From assembly GCA_013151115.1 (NCBI GenBank), contig JAADIW010000018.1, positions 1 through 8,011 on the forward strand: a DNA stretch of 8,011 nt. Reading direction: 5' to 3'. The DNA comes from Caldisericota bacterium (GTDB lineage: Bacteria; Bipolaricaulota; Bipolaricaulia; Bipolaricaulales; Bipolaricaulaceae). The translations under genes were made by a program, and so were the position numbers. The notes under the pieces were generated by a model that saw only the letters and a program-made list of their open reading frames with translations, ran no database searches and had not been told where the DNA came from. Of the stretch, positions 1-6,447 are shown piece by piece; within the stretch, counting starts at the first letter, position 1, and every line of letters starts with the position of its first letter.

Positions 1-678
1 CTTCCCCCCGATCACGATCCCCGCCCCCAGACCCTCTCCCACCGTGATGCAGACGAAATCGGTTATCCCCCGCCCCGCCCCGTAGCGGGCCTCGGCCAGG
101 GTGAGGGCGTTGACGTCGTTCTCCACGTGGACCGGGACGCCGAAGCGCTCCGTGAGGGGGCGGGCGAGCTCGACCCCGTGCCAGTCGAGGATGGGGGAGA
201 AGAGACATCTCCCCGCCACCGAATCCACGAATCCGGAGACGGCGATGCCGATGCCCAGGATCTTCCCCCGGAACATCCGGGAGATCGCCCGTTCCAGGGC
301 GGGGAGGACCGCTTCCGGCGACCGGTCGGCGAACGGGACCGTGGTCTCCTCCCGTACCCGGCCCAGCAGGTCCACCCGGGCGGCGAGGACCCGCTGGGCC
401 TCGATCTTCACGCCGACGGAGGATGCGTACTCGGGGTTGAGCCCGAGGAGGATCGGCGGGCGGCCGGTGGGGGACGGGGTCTTCCCCAGCTCCCGCACCA
501 GTCCCTCGGAGATCAGGGCCGCGGATAGGCGCGAGAGGGCGGAGGGGGCGAGGCCGGTCAACCGCGAGAGCTCGGCCCGGGAGAGGGGGCCTTTGCGACG
601 GAGGAGGTCCACGATCAGGGCGCGGTTGTGATGACGGAGGAGGTCGTTGTTCCCCTTGCGCGCCCGATTTATTTCCAT
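1..678 (-). CDS. ROK-family transcriptional repressor (NagC/XylR-like), 3' end missing
   Basis: This minus-strand frame is open from the ATG at 678 to the window edge (226 codons), so the C-terminus is outside. Residues about 12-65 form a winged helix-turn-helix (LSRAELSRLTGLAPSALSRL), and TGRPP with the following hydrophobic strand is the usual wing and hinge of ROK repressors. Residues 86 onward are the actin-like ROK domain: VENDVNALTLAEARYGAG carries the ROK Asp (D188), and TVGEGLGAGIVIGG is the second phosphate/sugar-binding loop. The first phosphate loop is degenerate (VGVKIEAQRV, where kinases have a DxGGT motif), which argues for a sugar-sensing regulator rather than a sugar kinase. 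An in-frame TAA lies five codons upstream and no other start lies between, so the ATG is secure, yet no Shine-Dalgarno site precedes it. It is divergent from the GNAT gene. The effector sugar and targets cannot be read from the window. Confidence 0.9.
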   Translation of the reverse strand, partial: MEINRARKGNNDLLRHHNRALIVDLLRRKGPLSRAELSRLTGLAPSALSRLSAALISEGLVRELGKTPSPTGRPPILLGLNPEYASSVGVKIEAQRVLAARVDLLGRVREETTVPFADRSPEAVLPALERAISRMFRGKILGIGIAVSGFVDSVAGRCLFSPILDWHGVELARPLTERFGVPVHVENDVNALTLAEARYGAGRGITDFVCITVGEGLGAGIVIGGK

Positions 679-691
679 CCGCGAAAGAAAT
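667..691. promoter_or_regulatory. Candidate operator: AT-rich inverted repeat over the ROK start codon
   Basis: The left arm ATTTATTTC (667-675) and right arm GAAAGAAAT (683-691) are complementary at 8 of 9 positions around a 7-base centre (676-682) containing the start codon. The repeat touches the -10 box and covers the predicted start site. ROK repressors are known to bind AT-rich inverted repeats, so autorepression is a reasonable inference. The arms partly encode the first residues (EIN), so chance cannot be excluded. Confidence 0.4.
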
Positions 692-719
692 TATAACGCC
701 GCCCCGTCCATCCCGACAA
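690..719 (-). promoter_or_regulatory. Predicted sigma-70-type promoter of the ROK gene
   Basis: Read on the minus strand there is TTGTCG (719-714, 4 of 6 to TTGACA), an 18-bp spacer, then a perfect TATAAT (695-690). Transcription would begin near 683, leaving about five untranslated bases before the ATG at 678. A perfect TATAAT is conspicuous in DNA this GC-rich. Prediction from sequence only. Confidence 0.6.
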
Positions 720-777
720 CCCCGCCCTAGAAAGGGGCCGGGAGCTTGCGGTAGGATCCCGTGAGAGGTGTTCCCGC

Positions 778-1302
778 ATGGGTAGCGACGGAAGAGATGG
801 GCTAACGAACTTGCATATACGCAATGTGAGGAGGGACGAGCTCGAGAAACTCGTGCCACTCTACCTCGAAGCCTACCGGGGCCTGGAGGAATACGCCGAG
901 CACGGGCCCGACGACACCCTGGATTACCTCGAGTGGCTCTACGCGACCTGTCCCGAGGGCTTCTACGTGGCCGAGCTGGACGGCGAGATCGTGGGGTTCA
1001 TCGCGTGTAACCCGCGTTGGCGGGGGCCCAACGATGCGCCCACGTGTGAGATCCACGAGATCGTGGTCTCCCCGCGCTGGCGGGGGAGGGGCATCGGGCG
1101 GCGGCTCATGGAGCGCGCCTTCGCCCTGGGGGAGAAACGGCGCTGTCCCACCGCCACCCTCTGGGTCGGGGTGGGGAACAAGAGGGCGAGGGAGTGGTAC
1201 GAGAAGCTGGGGTTCGAGGTGGTGGGTTCGTGGGGCCGTTGGCTCAGGATGCGCCGGGCCCTGCCCGCGCGGGAACCGGTAAAATCCGCGCACGATGACT
1301 GA
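778..1302 (+). CDS. GNAT-family N-acetyltransferase
   Basis: 174 residues, close to the usual size of a single-domain GNAT enzyme, which moves an acetyl group from acetyl-CoA to an amine. Motif A is clear: HEIVVSPRWRGRGIGRRLM (residues 93-111), with R-G-R-G-I-G forming the pyrophosphate-binding turn. Motif B follows as NKRAREWYEKLGFEVVG (134-150), with the Tyr commonly placed as general acid. AELDGEIVGFIA (65-76) is the preceding beta hairpin. The ATG at 778 has GAGAGGTG (763-770) seven bases upstream. A TTG at 811 would give the more typical GNAT opening LHIRNV, so the first 11 residues are less certain. Its stop overlaps the nadE start by 8 nt, so the two are probably cotranscribed. No convincing promoter hexamers were found in 679-777. 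The substrate is unknown. Confidence 0.88.
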   Translation: MGSDGRDGLTNLHIRNVRRDELEKLVPLYLEAYRGLEEYAEHGPDDTLDYLEWLYATCPEGFYVAELDGEIVGFIACNPRWRGPNDAPTCEIHEIVVSPRWRGRGIGRRLMERAFALGEKRRCPTATLWVGVGNKRAREWYEKLGFEVVGSWGRWLRMRRALPAREPVKSAHDD

Positions 1303-2947
1303 GGGCCTGCGGATCGCCATCGCCCAACTGGACCCCACCGTCGGGGATATCGCCGGCAACGCCCGGAAGGCGCGGGAGGCCATCGCCGCGGCCCGCGAGC
1401 GGGGGGCCGACCTCATCGTGTTCCCGGAGCTCTTCCTCTTGGGGTACTCCCCCCGGGACCTCCTCCTCCGGCCGGACTTCATCGCCGCCGCCCGGGGAGC
1501 GTTGGACGAGATCGCGGCGGCGGCGGAGGGGATCGCGGTGATCATCGGACATATCGCCGAAGGGGGGCGGCGGGAGGCGAACCGTGCCGATCCCTCCGCC
1601 CGCGCGTTCGGCTCGGGCAGGACGCTGTTCAACGTGGCCTACCTCCTCGCCGAGGGGGAGATCCGCGGGTTCCAGGCCAAGGGACGGCTCCCCTCGTTCG
1701 ACGTGTTCGAGGAGGAGCGGTACTTCGCCCCCGCCCGGCGTGTGTCCCTCATCGAATGGCGTGGGCTCCGGTTGGGGCTCTCGGTATGCGAGGATTTCTG
1801 GCACGAGGGCGGGGTGATCGAGGAGGAGATCCGCGCCGGTGCCGATATCTTGGTGAACGTCTCCGCTTCCCCTTATTTCGCGGGCAAGCCCTCGATCCGT
1901 TGGGAACTCGGGCGACGGTGGGCCGCCCGGGCCGGGGTGCCCATGATCTACGTGAACCTCGTCGGCGGTCAGGACGAGCTCGTCTTCGACGGCCATTCGT
2001 TCGTGGTCCGCCCCGACGGGGAGTTCCTCCTCACCGCCCCCGGATTCGAGGAGGGCCTGTTCGTCTGCGACCTGGCGGGCGGGCCCGTGGAGGGACCCCG
2101 CGAGGGGGGCATCGGCGACCTCTATCGGGCCATTGTGCTAGGGATCCGCGATTATTTCCGCAAGAACGGGCTAAAAGGGGCGGTCGTCGGGGTTTCGGGC
2201 GGGATCGATTCCGCGGTGGTCCTCTCCCTCGCCGTCGCGGCGCTGGGGCGGGACCGGGTGCGCGCTCTCTTCCTCCCGGGTCCCTACACCGCGCCGGAAT
2301 CGGGGGAGGGGGCGCGGGCCGTGGCCGGGAACCTGGGGGTTGAGCTGGTGGAGGTCCCGATCACCCCCATCCACGAGGCGATCCTCTCCGCCCTCACGGG
2401 CACCGTGGACACCGGGGGGGTCGTGGCGGAGAACATCCAGGCGCGGGTTCGGGGCCTCATCCTCATGGCGTTCGCCAACGCCCTGGGATACGCGGTGCTG
2501 TGCCCGGGGAACAAGTCCGAGGTGGCCATGGGGTATAACACCCTCTACGGGGACACCGTGGGCGCCCTGGCCCCCATCGGCGATCTCCTCAAGGAAGAGG
2601 TATACGAGTTGGGCCGCTACGTCAACGAGCTACACGGGCGCGAGATCATCCCCGACGCCATCTTCCGCCGTCCCCCCACCGCCGAGCTCCGGCCCGGGCA
2701 ACGGGACGACCAGGATATCCCCCCATACGGCCGGTTGGACCCGCTCCTCCGCGCCTTCCTCGTGGAGAACAGGTCCCGGGACGAGCTCGTTGCGTCCTTC
2801 GGGGAGGGGCTCGTGCGGGACGTGGTGGCCCGGGTGTACCGTACGGAATACAAGCGGAAACAGCTGCCCCCCGTGATCAAGGTCTCGCCCAAAGCCTTCG
2901 GGATCGGACGGCGCTATCCGCTCACCAACGGGTTCCGCGACCTCTGA
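1295..2947 (+). CDS. nadE: Glutamine-dependent NAD(+) synthetase
   Basis: 550 residues, the normal length of two-domain NadE, which amidates deamido-NAD to NAD+ in the cytosol with ATP and glutamine. Residues 1-265 are the nitrilase-type glutaminase with its Glu-Lys-Cys triad visible: E45 in VFPELFLLGYSPRDLL, K129 in FQAKGRLPSFDVFEEERYF, and C165 in GLSVCEDFW. Residues 275-550 are the ATP-pyrophosphatase synthetase: SGGIDS P-loop (301-306), ENIQARVRGLILM (379-391), PGNKSEVAMGYNTLYGD (404-420), and the late stretch YKRKQLPPVIKVSPKAFG. All expected landmarks are intact. The start at 1295 lies inside the acetyltransferase stop region (ATGACTGA) with no good ribosome site of its own, so translation is probably coupled. 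The gene converges on the nuclease gene with 20 bp between stops. Confidence 0.97.
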   Translation: MTEGLRIAIAQLDPTVGDIAGNARKAREAIAAARERGADLIVFPELFLLGYSPRDLLLRPDFIAAARGALDEIAAAAEGIAVIIGHIAEGGRREANRADPSARAFGSGRTLFNVAYLLAEGEIRGFQAKGRLPSFDVFEEERYFAPARRVSLIEWRGLRLGLSVCEDFWHEGGVIEEEIRAGADILVNVSASPYFAGKPSIRWELGRRWAARAGVPMIYVNLVGGQDELVFDGHSFVVRPDGEFLLTAPGFEEGLFVCDLAGGPVEGPREGGIGDLYRAIVLGIRDYFRKNGLKGAVVGVSGGIDSAVVLSLAVAALGRDRVRALFLPGPYTAPESGEGARAVAGNLGVELVEVPITPIHEAILSALTGTVDTGGVVAENIQARVRGLILMAFANALGYAVLCPGNKSEVAMGYNTLYGDTVGALAPIGDLLKEEVYELGRYVNELHGREIIPDAIFRRPPTAELRPGQRDDQDIPPYGRLDPLLRAFLVENRSRDELVASFGEGLVRDVVARVYRTEYKRKQLPPVIKVSPKAFGIGRRYPLTNGFRDL

Positions 2948-2977
2948 GGCGGTGGATCCGGGGGGCCTCAGAGGTCG
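2938..2977. terminator. Perfect 13-bp inverted repeat between convergent genes, probable bidirectional transcript end
   Basis: CGACCTCTGAGGC (2938-2950) and GCCTCAGAGGTCG (2965-2977) are exact reverse complements, separated by 14 nt containing GGATCC. Each arm contains the stop codon of one gene, so both proteins end in Asp-Leu-stop. The stem would form in transcripts from either strand. Neither side has a T-tract, so it is not a textbook intrinsic terminator. It may stop RNA polymerase with help or protect 3' ends. The structure is seen directly; the function is inferred from its position between convergent stops. Confidence 0.65.
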
Positions 2978-3765
2978 AAGAGGGGCGGGGCCTCGGACGC
3001 CGATTTCGGCGCGGATTCGCTCGGTTCCCGGGCGTCGTCGCCCAAGGGGGATCCCAGCGATGGGGAAAGGTCCGGCCCCGGGGACGACTGGGCCCCGGCG
3101 ATTTCCCGCTCCAGCAGTTCGGCGCGGCTCTGATCCCGCACGCAGAACTCCACGAAGGGGCAGTAGCGGCACTGGTCGTACTCCCACCCCGACTTGTCGG
3201 GCAGGGGCGGGAGCTTCCCCTCCCGGAAGATCAGGCGGTGGAGGTCGGTGAAGTCGGCGATGACACGCCGGATCGTCTCCTCGTTGCGGTCCACCACGAA
3301 CTCGCGCAGCGCCTGGTTCGCTTTGTTCTCCATGAGGATGATCCCGCGGGGGACGTCGAGGTAGTGGAGGTACAACTGGAGTTGGAGGTAGTGATCACGC
3401 TTGGGACCTGCGGTGGTCTGATCGAACTGGTAGGGATGGACGCTTTTTATTTCCACCACGAACGTTTCCCCGCCCAGGGAGACGATGGCGTCGGCCCGTC
3501 CGTGGAAGAGGGGGTTCGGCGGGATGGGGACCTCCGCTGCCACCGCGACGCCCATGGAGAACAGCGCGCCCACGATCCTCCGGTGCACATCGTCCCCCAC
3601 CGCCAGGCGCCGGGCGGATTGGCCATCGAGCGGGGGCCGGGGGAAGCCCTTCACCGCGTAATAGATCTGTCGAGGGCACTTCGCGACCTCGCTCACGTAG
3701 AAGTAGTCCCGCTCCCTGGGTTCCTCGACCCGGGAGAAGAAGTCCTCGAGCCTTTCTACGAGCAT
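2968..3765 (-). CDS. Cas4/RecB-like PD-(D/E)XK nuclease with probable Fe-S cluster
   Basis: 265 residues. The order of motifs matches the Cas4/RecB-type exonuclease family: FYVSEVAKCPRQIYY (C30), GDDVHRRI (H61), HGRADAI (D92), FVVEIKS (E105, K107), YLQLQLYLHYL, then CRYCPFVEFC (C199, C202, C208). H61, D92, E105 and K107 are the expected metal and catalytic residues. C30 with the three late cysteines is the set that holds a 4Fe-4S cluster in Cas4 and AddB. From about residue 224 the protein becomes a Ser/Pro/Asp/Glu-rich, probably disordered tail ending PPLFDL. This makes it longer than a minimal Cas4 of about 170-220 residues. The ATG at 3765 is preceded by GAGGGGGGA with five bases between. 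No cas gene or CRISPR repeat is visible, so a role in general DNA repair or end processing is at least as likely as adaptation. It is divergent from the FtsZ operon and convergent with nadE. Confidence 0.87.
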   Translation of the reverse strand: MLVERLEDFFSRVEEPRERDYFYVSEVAKCPRQIYYAVKGFPRPPLDGQSARRLAVGDDVHRRIVGALFSMGVAVAAEVPIPPNPLFHGRADAIVSLGGETFVVEIKSVHPYQFDQTTAGPKRDHYLQLQLYLHYLDVPRGIILMENKANQALREFVVDRNEETIRRVIADFTDLHRLIFREGKLPPLPDKSGWEYDQCRYCPFVEFCVRDQSRAELLEREIAGAQSSPGPDLSPSLGSPLGDDAREPSESAPKSASEAPPLFDL

Positions 3766-3836
3766 CGCCGTCCCCCCTCGGGTCCCCGGATCGGGATCCG
3801 CCGGCGGCGACCCACGGTCCGCCTCATCGCGGCGCG

Positions 3837-3842
3837 ATTATA
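3837..3842 (-). promoter_or_regulatory. Predicted -10 box for the nuclease gene
   Basis: On the minus strand a perfect TATAAT lies at 3842-3837, which would start the transcript near 3830 and leave a leader of about 64 nt before the ATG at 3765. No hexamer resembling TTGACA occurs at 16-19 bp upstream, so the promoter is incomplete or depends on an activator. The leader includes a small stem, CGGAT (3787-3791) pairing with ATCCG (3796-3800). Confidence 0.4.
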
Positions 3843-3850
3843 CCGCCCCT

Positions 3851-3879
3851 TTGCCCGGGGAAGGTTCAGGGAGTATCGT
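3851..3879 (+). promoter_or_regulatory. Predicted promoter of the beta-helix/HAD/ftsZ operon
   Basis: TTGCCC (3851-3856) and TATCGT (3874-3879) are separated by 17 bp, each matching 4 of 6 consensus bases. Transcription would start near 3886, just before the strong Shine-Dalgarno AAAGGAGG (3893-3900) and the ATG at 3907. It lies back-to-back with the nuclease -10 box in the 141-bp divergent region. The match is moderate; prediction only. Confidence 0.4.
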
Positions 3880-3906
3880 TTGCCCAACGATGAAAGGAGG
3901 AAAAGG

Positions 3907-5763
3907 ATGAAGGTTTTCGCGTTCCTTATGGCATTGCTCATCCCGTTGGGCGCCGTCGCGGCCACGCGGGGCCCCATCGTCATCCTCTCGAACGATGACT
4001 TCACCCCCGAGAACGGCGTCGTGGGCGGATCGGGGACGCCGGACGATCCCTATGTAATCGCCGGCTGGGAGATCGTTCTCCCCCAAGGGGAGCCCTACGG
4101 GATCCGGATCGAGAACGTGGACGCGTACTTCGTCGTCCGCGGGTGCCTGATCCGCGGGGCCATGGATCCCGACGGCGCCGCGATCTACGTCAATTTCTCC
4201 GCCAACGGGACGATCGAGGACTGCATCGTGCGGGATTCCCTGAACGGGATCCTCATCGCGAACTCCACGGGGTTCACCGTGCGGGACAACTATCTCGCCG
4301 TCAAGCGCCTGGGCATCAGGGTCACGGGCCTCGAGCGCGCCCATTTCGACCACGATATCTCCTCCACCAATACCGTGAACGAGCGGCCGGTATACTACTA
4401 CTTCGGGCTCGAGGGCGAGGAGATCGAGGGGCTCGAGGCCGGGCACATCACCGTCGCCTTCTCCCGTGATGTGACCCTCTCCGGGGTGAAGGTGTACAAC
4501 GGGGACGGGATCTACATCGCGTTCTCCCGCGGCGTCACGGTCCAGGACGCGGACCTCTTCTTGAACCCCACCGTGGCCGTGACCGTCTACAACTCCCCGG
4601 GGACCATCGTCAGGGATTGTGAACGGATCGCGAACAGCAAGCTCGCCGGGGTTAAGGTCTTCCTCTCCGATGGCGTGCGGATCGAGAACTGCGGCCTCTA
4701 CGTGAACGGCCACGGGATAAGCATCGACGCCTCCAACGGGGTCTCCGCGGCGGACAACGTGTTCTTCAAGAACGCCATCGGGGTCTACGTGTCCGGCGCC
4801 GCCCAGGACGTCGAGATCACGAAGAACCTCTTCTCCAAGGACCGGATCGCGGTTAAGCTCGAATCGGCGACGCGGGCCGAGGTGACCGCTTCGGTCTTCT
4901 CCGAGAACGACATCGCTGTGGAGGTCGGGGGAGCGGCCACCGCCTACACCATCGCCCGTAACACCATGATCGGGTGCGGATACGGCGTCGATTCCCTCGG
5001 CTCCCGGGGGACCATCGAGGAGAACCTGATCGCCCTCTCGAACATCGCCATCATCTTCGAAGAGGCGTACAAGCAGGCCTATCCCACCGGGAACACCGTG
5101 CGACGCAATCTCCTGTACCGCTCCTTCGAGGCCCTCTACCTCGGGACCGAGACCCGTGAGACCTGGGTATACGAGAACCTCTTCTGGGGTTACGAGCGGC
5201 ACGGGAGGGATCTCGGGCGGAACGTCTGGGCCCCGTTGGGGAAGGGCAACTGGTACTCCGGGTACACGGGCACGGACGCGGACGGCGACGGGATCGGGGA
5301 CGAACCCGTCTACTTCGCCGGCGGGGGAGAGGACCCCGCGCCCCTCATGGATCGGGACGCGGTGGGGATGATCCTCGGCGCCCTCGCCACCTTCGGGAAG
5401 CGCACCGCGGTCCTGGTGGACGCCGAGGGGAAGGAAGCCGAGATCGAGGCGTTCGTGGCCGACGAGATCCACGAGAGGTTCCTCGGGTTCCAGGCCCTGC
5501 CCCCGGAGTGGGCGGAGGGGTTCGCCATCCTCTTCATGTGGGAGGGGCCGGTGAAGTCCAAATTCCATATGCGCAACGTTTACCTCCCCCTGCGGCTTCT
5601 CCTCTTCGATGTGGAGGGGAAGTTCGCCGGCGAGATCCCCATGGAGCCGAGCCCGGAGAAGATCTACGAGCCCCAGAAGCAGTTCCTCTTCGCCCTGGAG
5701 ATCCCGGAGGAACGCTGGAAGGCGCTCGGATTGGGGGAGGTGCGCGAGCTCATCCTCCCATGA
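3907..5763 (+). CDS. Secreted NosD-like right-handed beta-helix protein with C-terminal DUF192-like domain
   Basis: 618 residues. The ATG at 3907 has a near-perfect AAAGGAGG six bases upstream and opens a signal peptide (MKVFAFLMALLIPLGAVAA, cleavage probably after about residue 18-19). The frame is open back to 3238, but that extension runs antisense to the nuclease gene and is not used. Mature residues 22-55 (VVGGSGTPDDPYVIAGW) are the usual opening of NosD/periplasmic copper-binding-type beta-helix proteins. Repeating N-G-I, N-N and V-x-V turns run to about residue 440. The helix ends with GNWYSGYTGTDADGDGIGDE, a typical closing motif with a possible Ca-binding Asp cluster. Residues about 497-616 resemble DUF192: LGFQALPPEWAEGFAILFMW, MRNVYLPLRLLLFD, MEPSP and FALEIPEERWKALGLG. 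The protein is predicted to be exported. Beta-helices commonly bind or cleave carbohydrates, but no catalytic set could be identified and the function is unknown. It is first in the operon, with an ATGA overlap to the next gene. Confidence 0.88.
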   Translation: MKVFAFLMALLIPLGAVAATRGPIVILSNDDFTPENGVVGGSGTPDDPYVIAGWEIVLPQGEPYGIRIENVDAYFVVRGCLIRGAMDPDGAAIYVNFSANGTIEDCIVRDSLNGILIANSTGFTVRDNYLAVKRLGIRVTGLERAHFDHDISSTNTVNERPVYYYFGLEGEEIEGLEAGHITVAFSRDVTLSGVKVYNGDGIYIAFSRGVTVQDADLFLNPTVAVTVYNSPGTIVRDCERIANSKLAGVKVFLSDGVRIENCGLYVNGHGISIDASNGVSAADNVFFKNAIGVYVSGAAQDVEITKNLFSKDRIAVKLESATRAEVTASVFSENDIAVEVGGAATAYTIARNTMIGCGYGVDSLGSRGTIEENLIALSNIAIIFEEAYKQAYPTGNTVRRNLLYRSFEALYLGTETRETWVYENLFWGYERHGRDLGRNVWAPLGKGNWYSGYTGTDADGDGIGDEPVYFAGGGEDPAPLMDRDAVGMILGALATFGKRTAVLVDAEGKEAEIEAFVADEIHERFLGFQALPPEWAEGFAILFMWEGPVKSKFHMRNVYLPLRLLLFDVEGKFAGEIPMEPSPEKIYEPQKQFLFALEIPEERWKALGLGEVRELILP

Positions 5764-6404
5764 ACCGCATCCGGGCCGTCTTCTTCGACCTCGACGGGAC
5801 GCTGGTGCGGTACCGCGGGGTGGACTTCGAGTCCAGCTGGGGAGCGATCGGGATCGCGGCGGGCCTCGCCGTGGAGTGGCGGCGCCTCCAGGAGCGCTAC
5901 CTCCCCCGGCCGGAGCTCTACGACGAGTGGCTGCGGGCGAACGCGCGGCTGCTCGCGGGGAGGCCCGTCCGCCCCATCCTGGAACGGCTCCTCCCCCCGC
6001 CGTACCCCGACGGCGTCCGCGAGGCGATCGGGGCGCTGCGGGCCCGGGGCCTCATCCTGGGGATCGTCTCCTCCGGTCTATCCCTCGTGGCCGACCACGT
6101 GCGGGAGGATCTGGGCCTCGATTTCGCCGTGGCCAACGTGCTCGAGGTCGTGAACGGCCGTTTCAGCGGCCGCGCGGAGCTCCGGGTCCCGCTCTGGGCG
6201 AAGGACGGGGCCGTGCGGGAGGCCGCGGCGCGGTATGGGCTCGATCCACGCGAGGTCGCCTTCGTGGGGGACAATTTCAACGACGTCCCCGTGTTCGCGT
6301 TGGTGGGGCTCGGGATCGCCTACGCCCCCAAGGATCCCCGGGTGATAGAGGCCGCGCACGTGGTGGCGACCGAGTTCAGGGAAATACCCGCATTGATCCC
6401 CTAA
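5760..6404 (+). CDS. HAD-superfamily phosphatase, phosphoserine phosphatase (SerB)-like
   Basis: 214 residues. All four HAD motifs are present: I, FFDLDGTLV with nucleophile D10 and acid D12; II, GIVSSGLS around S104; III, K148 in LWAKDG; IV, VGDNFNDVPVF with D171 and D175. ANVLEVVNGRFSGRAE (125-140) and the closing GLGIAYAPKDPRVIEAAHVV are characteristic of the SerB branch. Residues 20-85 form a helical C1-type cap. SerB makes L-serine from phosphoserine, but related enzymes dephosphorylate other small molecules. Motif IV reads GDNFND rather than the common GDGANDLPM, so the substrate is not settled. The start ATG shares ATGA with the beta-helix stop and lacks a well-placed ribosome site, which points to coupled translation. 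A cytosolic enzyme between two genes linked to the envelope and division is an unexplained pairing. A longer frame from 5508 exists but overlaps the previous gene. Confidence 0.9.
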   Translation: MNRIRAVFFDLDGTLVRYRGVDFESSWGAIGIAAGLAVEWRRLQERYLPRPELYDEWLRANARLLAGRPVRPILERLLPPPYPDGVREAIGALRARGLILGIVSSGLSLVADHVREDLGLDFAVANVLEVVNGRFSGRAELRVPLWAKDGAVREAAARYGLDPREVAFVGDNFNDVPVFALVGLGIAYAPKDPRVIEAAHVVATEFREIPALIP

Positions 6405-6405
6405 G

Positions 6406-6434
6406 TTGACCAACGGGCCCTCCGGGGACACAAT
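6406..6434 (+). promoter_or_regulatory. Possible internal promoter directly upstream of ftsZ
   Basis: TTGACC (6406-6411, 5 of 6) and CACAAT (6429-6434, 4 of 6) are spaced by 17 bp, beginning two bases after the HAD stop codon. The predicted start near 6441 leaves about seven bases before the ATG at 6448, a nearly leaderless message like that predicted for the ROK gene. It would let ftsZ be expressed apart from the upstream genes. Speculative. Confidence 0.3.
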
Positions 6435-6447
6435 GCGAGCGGGGGCC

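Noticed and set aside
101..631. Plus-strand open frames of 176 and 133 codons
   Set aside because: They lie opposite the ROK gene, whose minus-strand frame gives clear family motifs. Their translations are Arg/Pro/Gly-rich and resemble no protein, as expected of antisense frames in GC-rich DNA.
721..742. Imperfect C-rich/G-rich stem upstream of the acetyltransferase as a terminator or operator
   Set aside because: The pairing is interrupted and has no T-tract, and such matches are expected by chance at this base composition.
802..1996. Long minus-strand frames opposite the acetyltransferase and nadE
   Set aside because: Both plus-strand genes have complete family motifs, while the antisense products are low-complexity and unrecognisable.
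2968..3765. CRISPR locus suggested by the Cas4-like nuclease
   Set aside because: No regularly spaced direct repeats and no other cas gene occur on either side, so a CRISPR link is not supported within this window.
3238..3906. N-terminal extension of the beta-helix frame by 223 codons
   Set aside because: It is antisense to the well-supported nuclease gene and has no good start. The ATG at 3907 has a strong Shine-Dalgarno site and begins a signal peptide.
3766..3906. Riboswitch or small RNA in the divergent intergenic region
   Set aside because: The region is only 141 bp and is largely accounted for by predicted promoter elements and a Shine-Dalgarno site. No recognisable riboswitch core or extended stem set was found.
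3838..5568. Minus-strand open frame of 576 codons
   Set aside because: It mirrors the beta-helix gene and its translation is Asp/Gly/Val/Pro-rich without motifs. The long open frame comes from high third-position GC.
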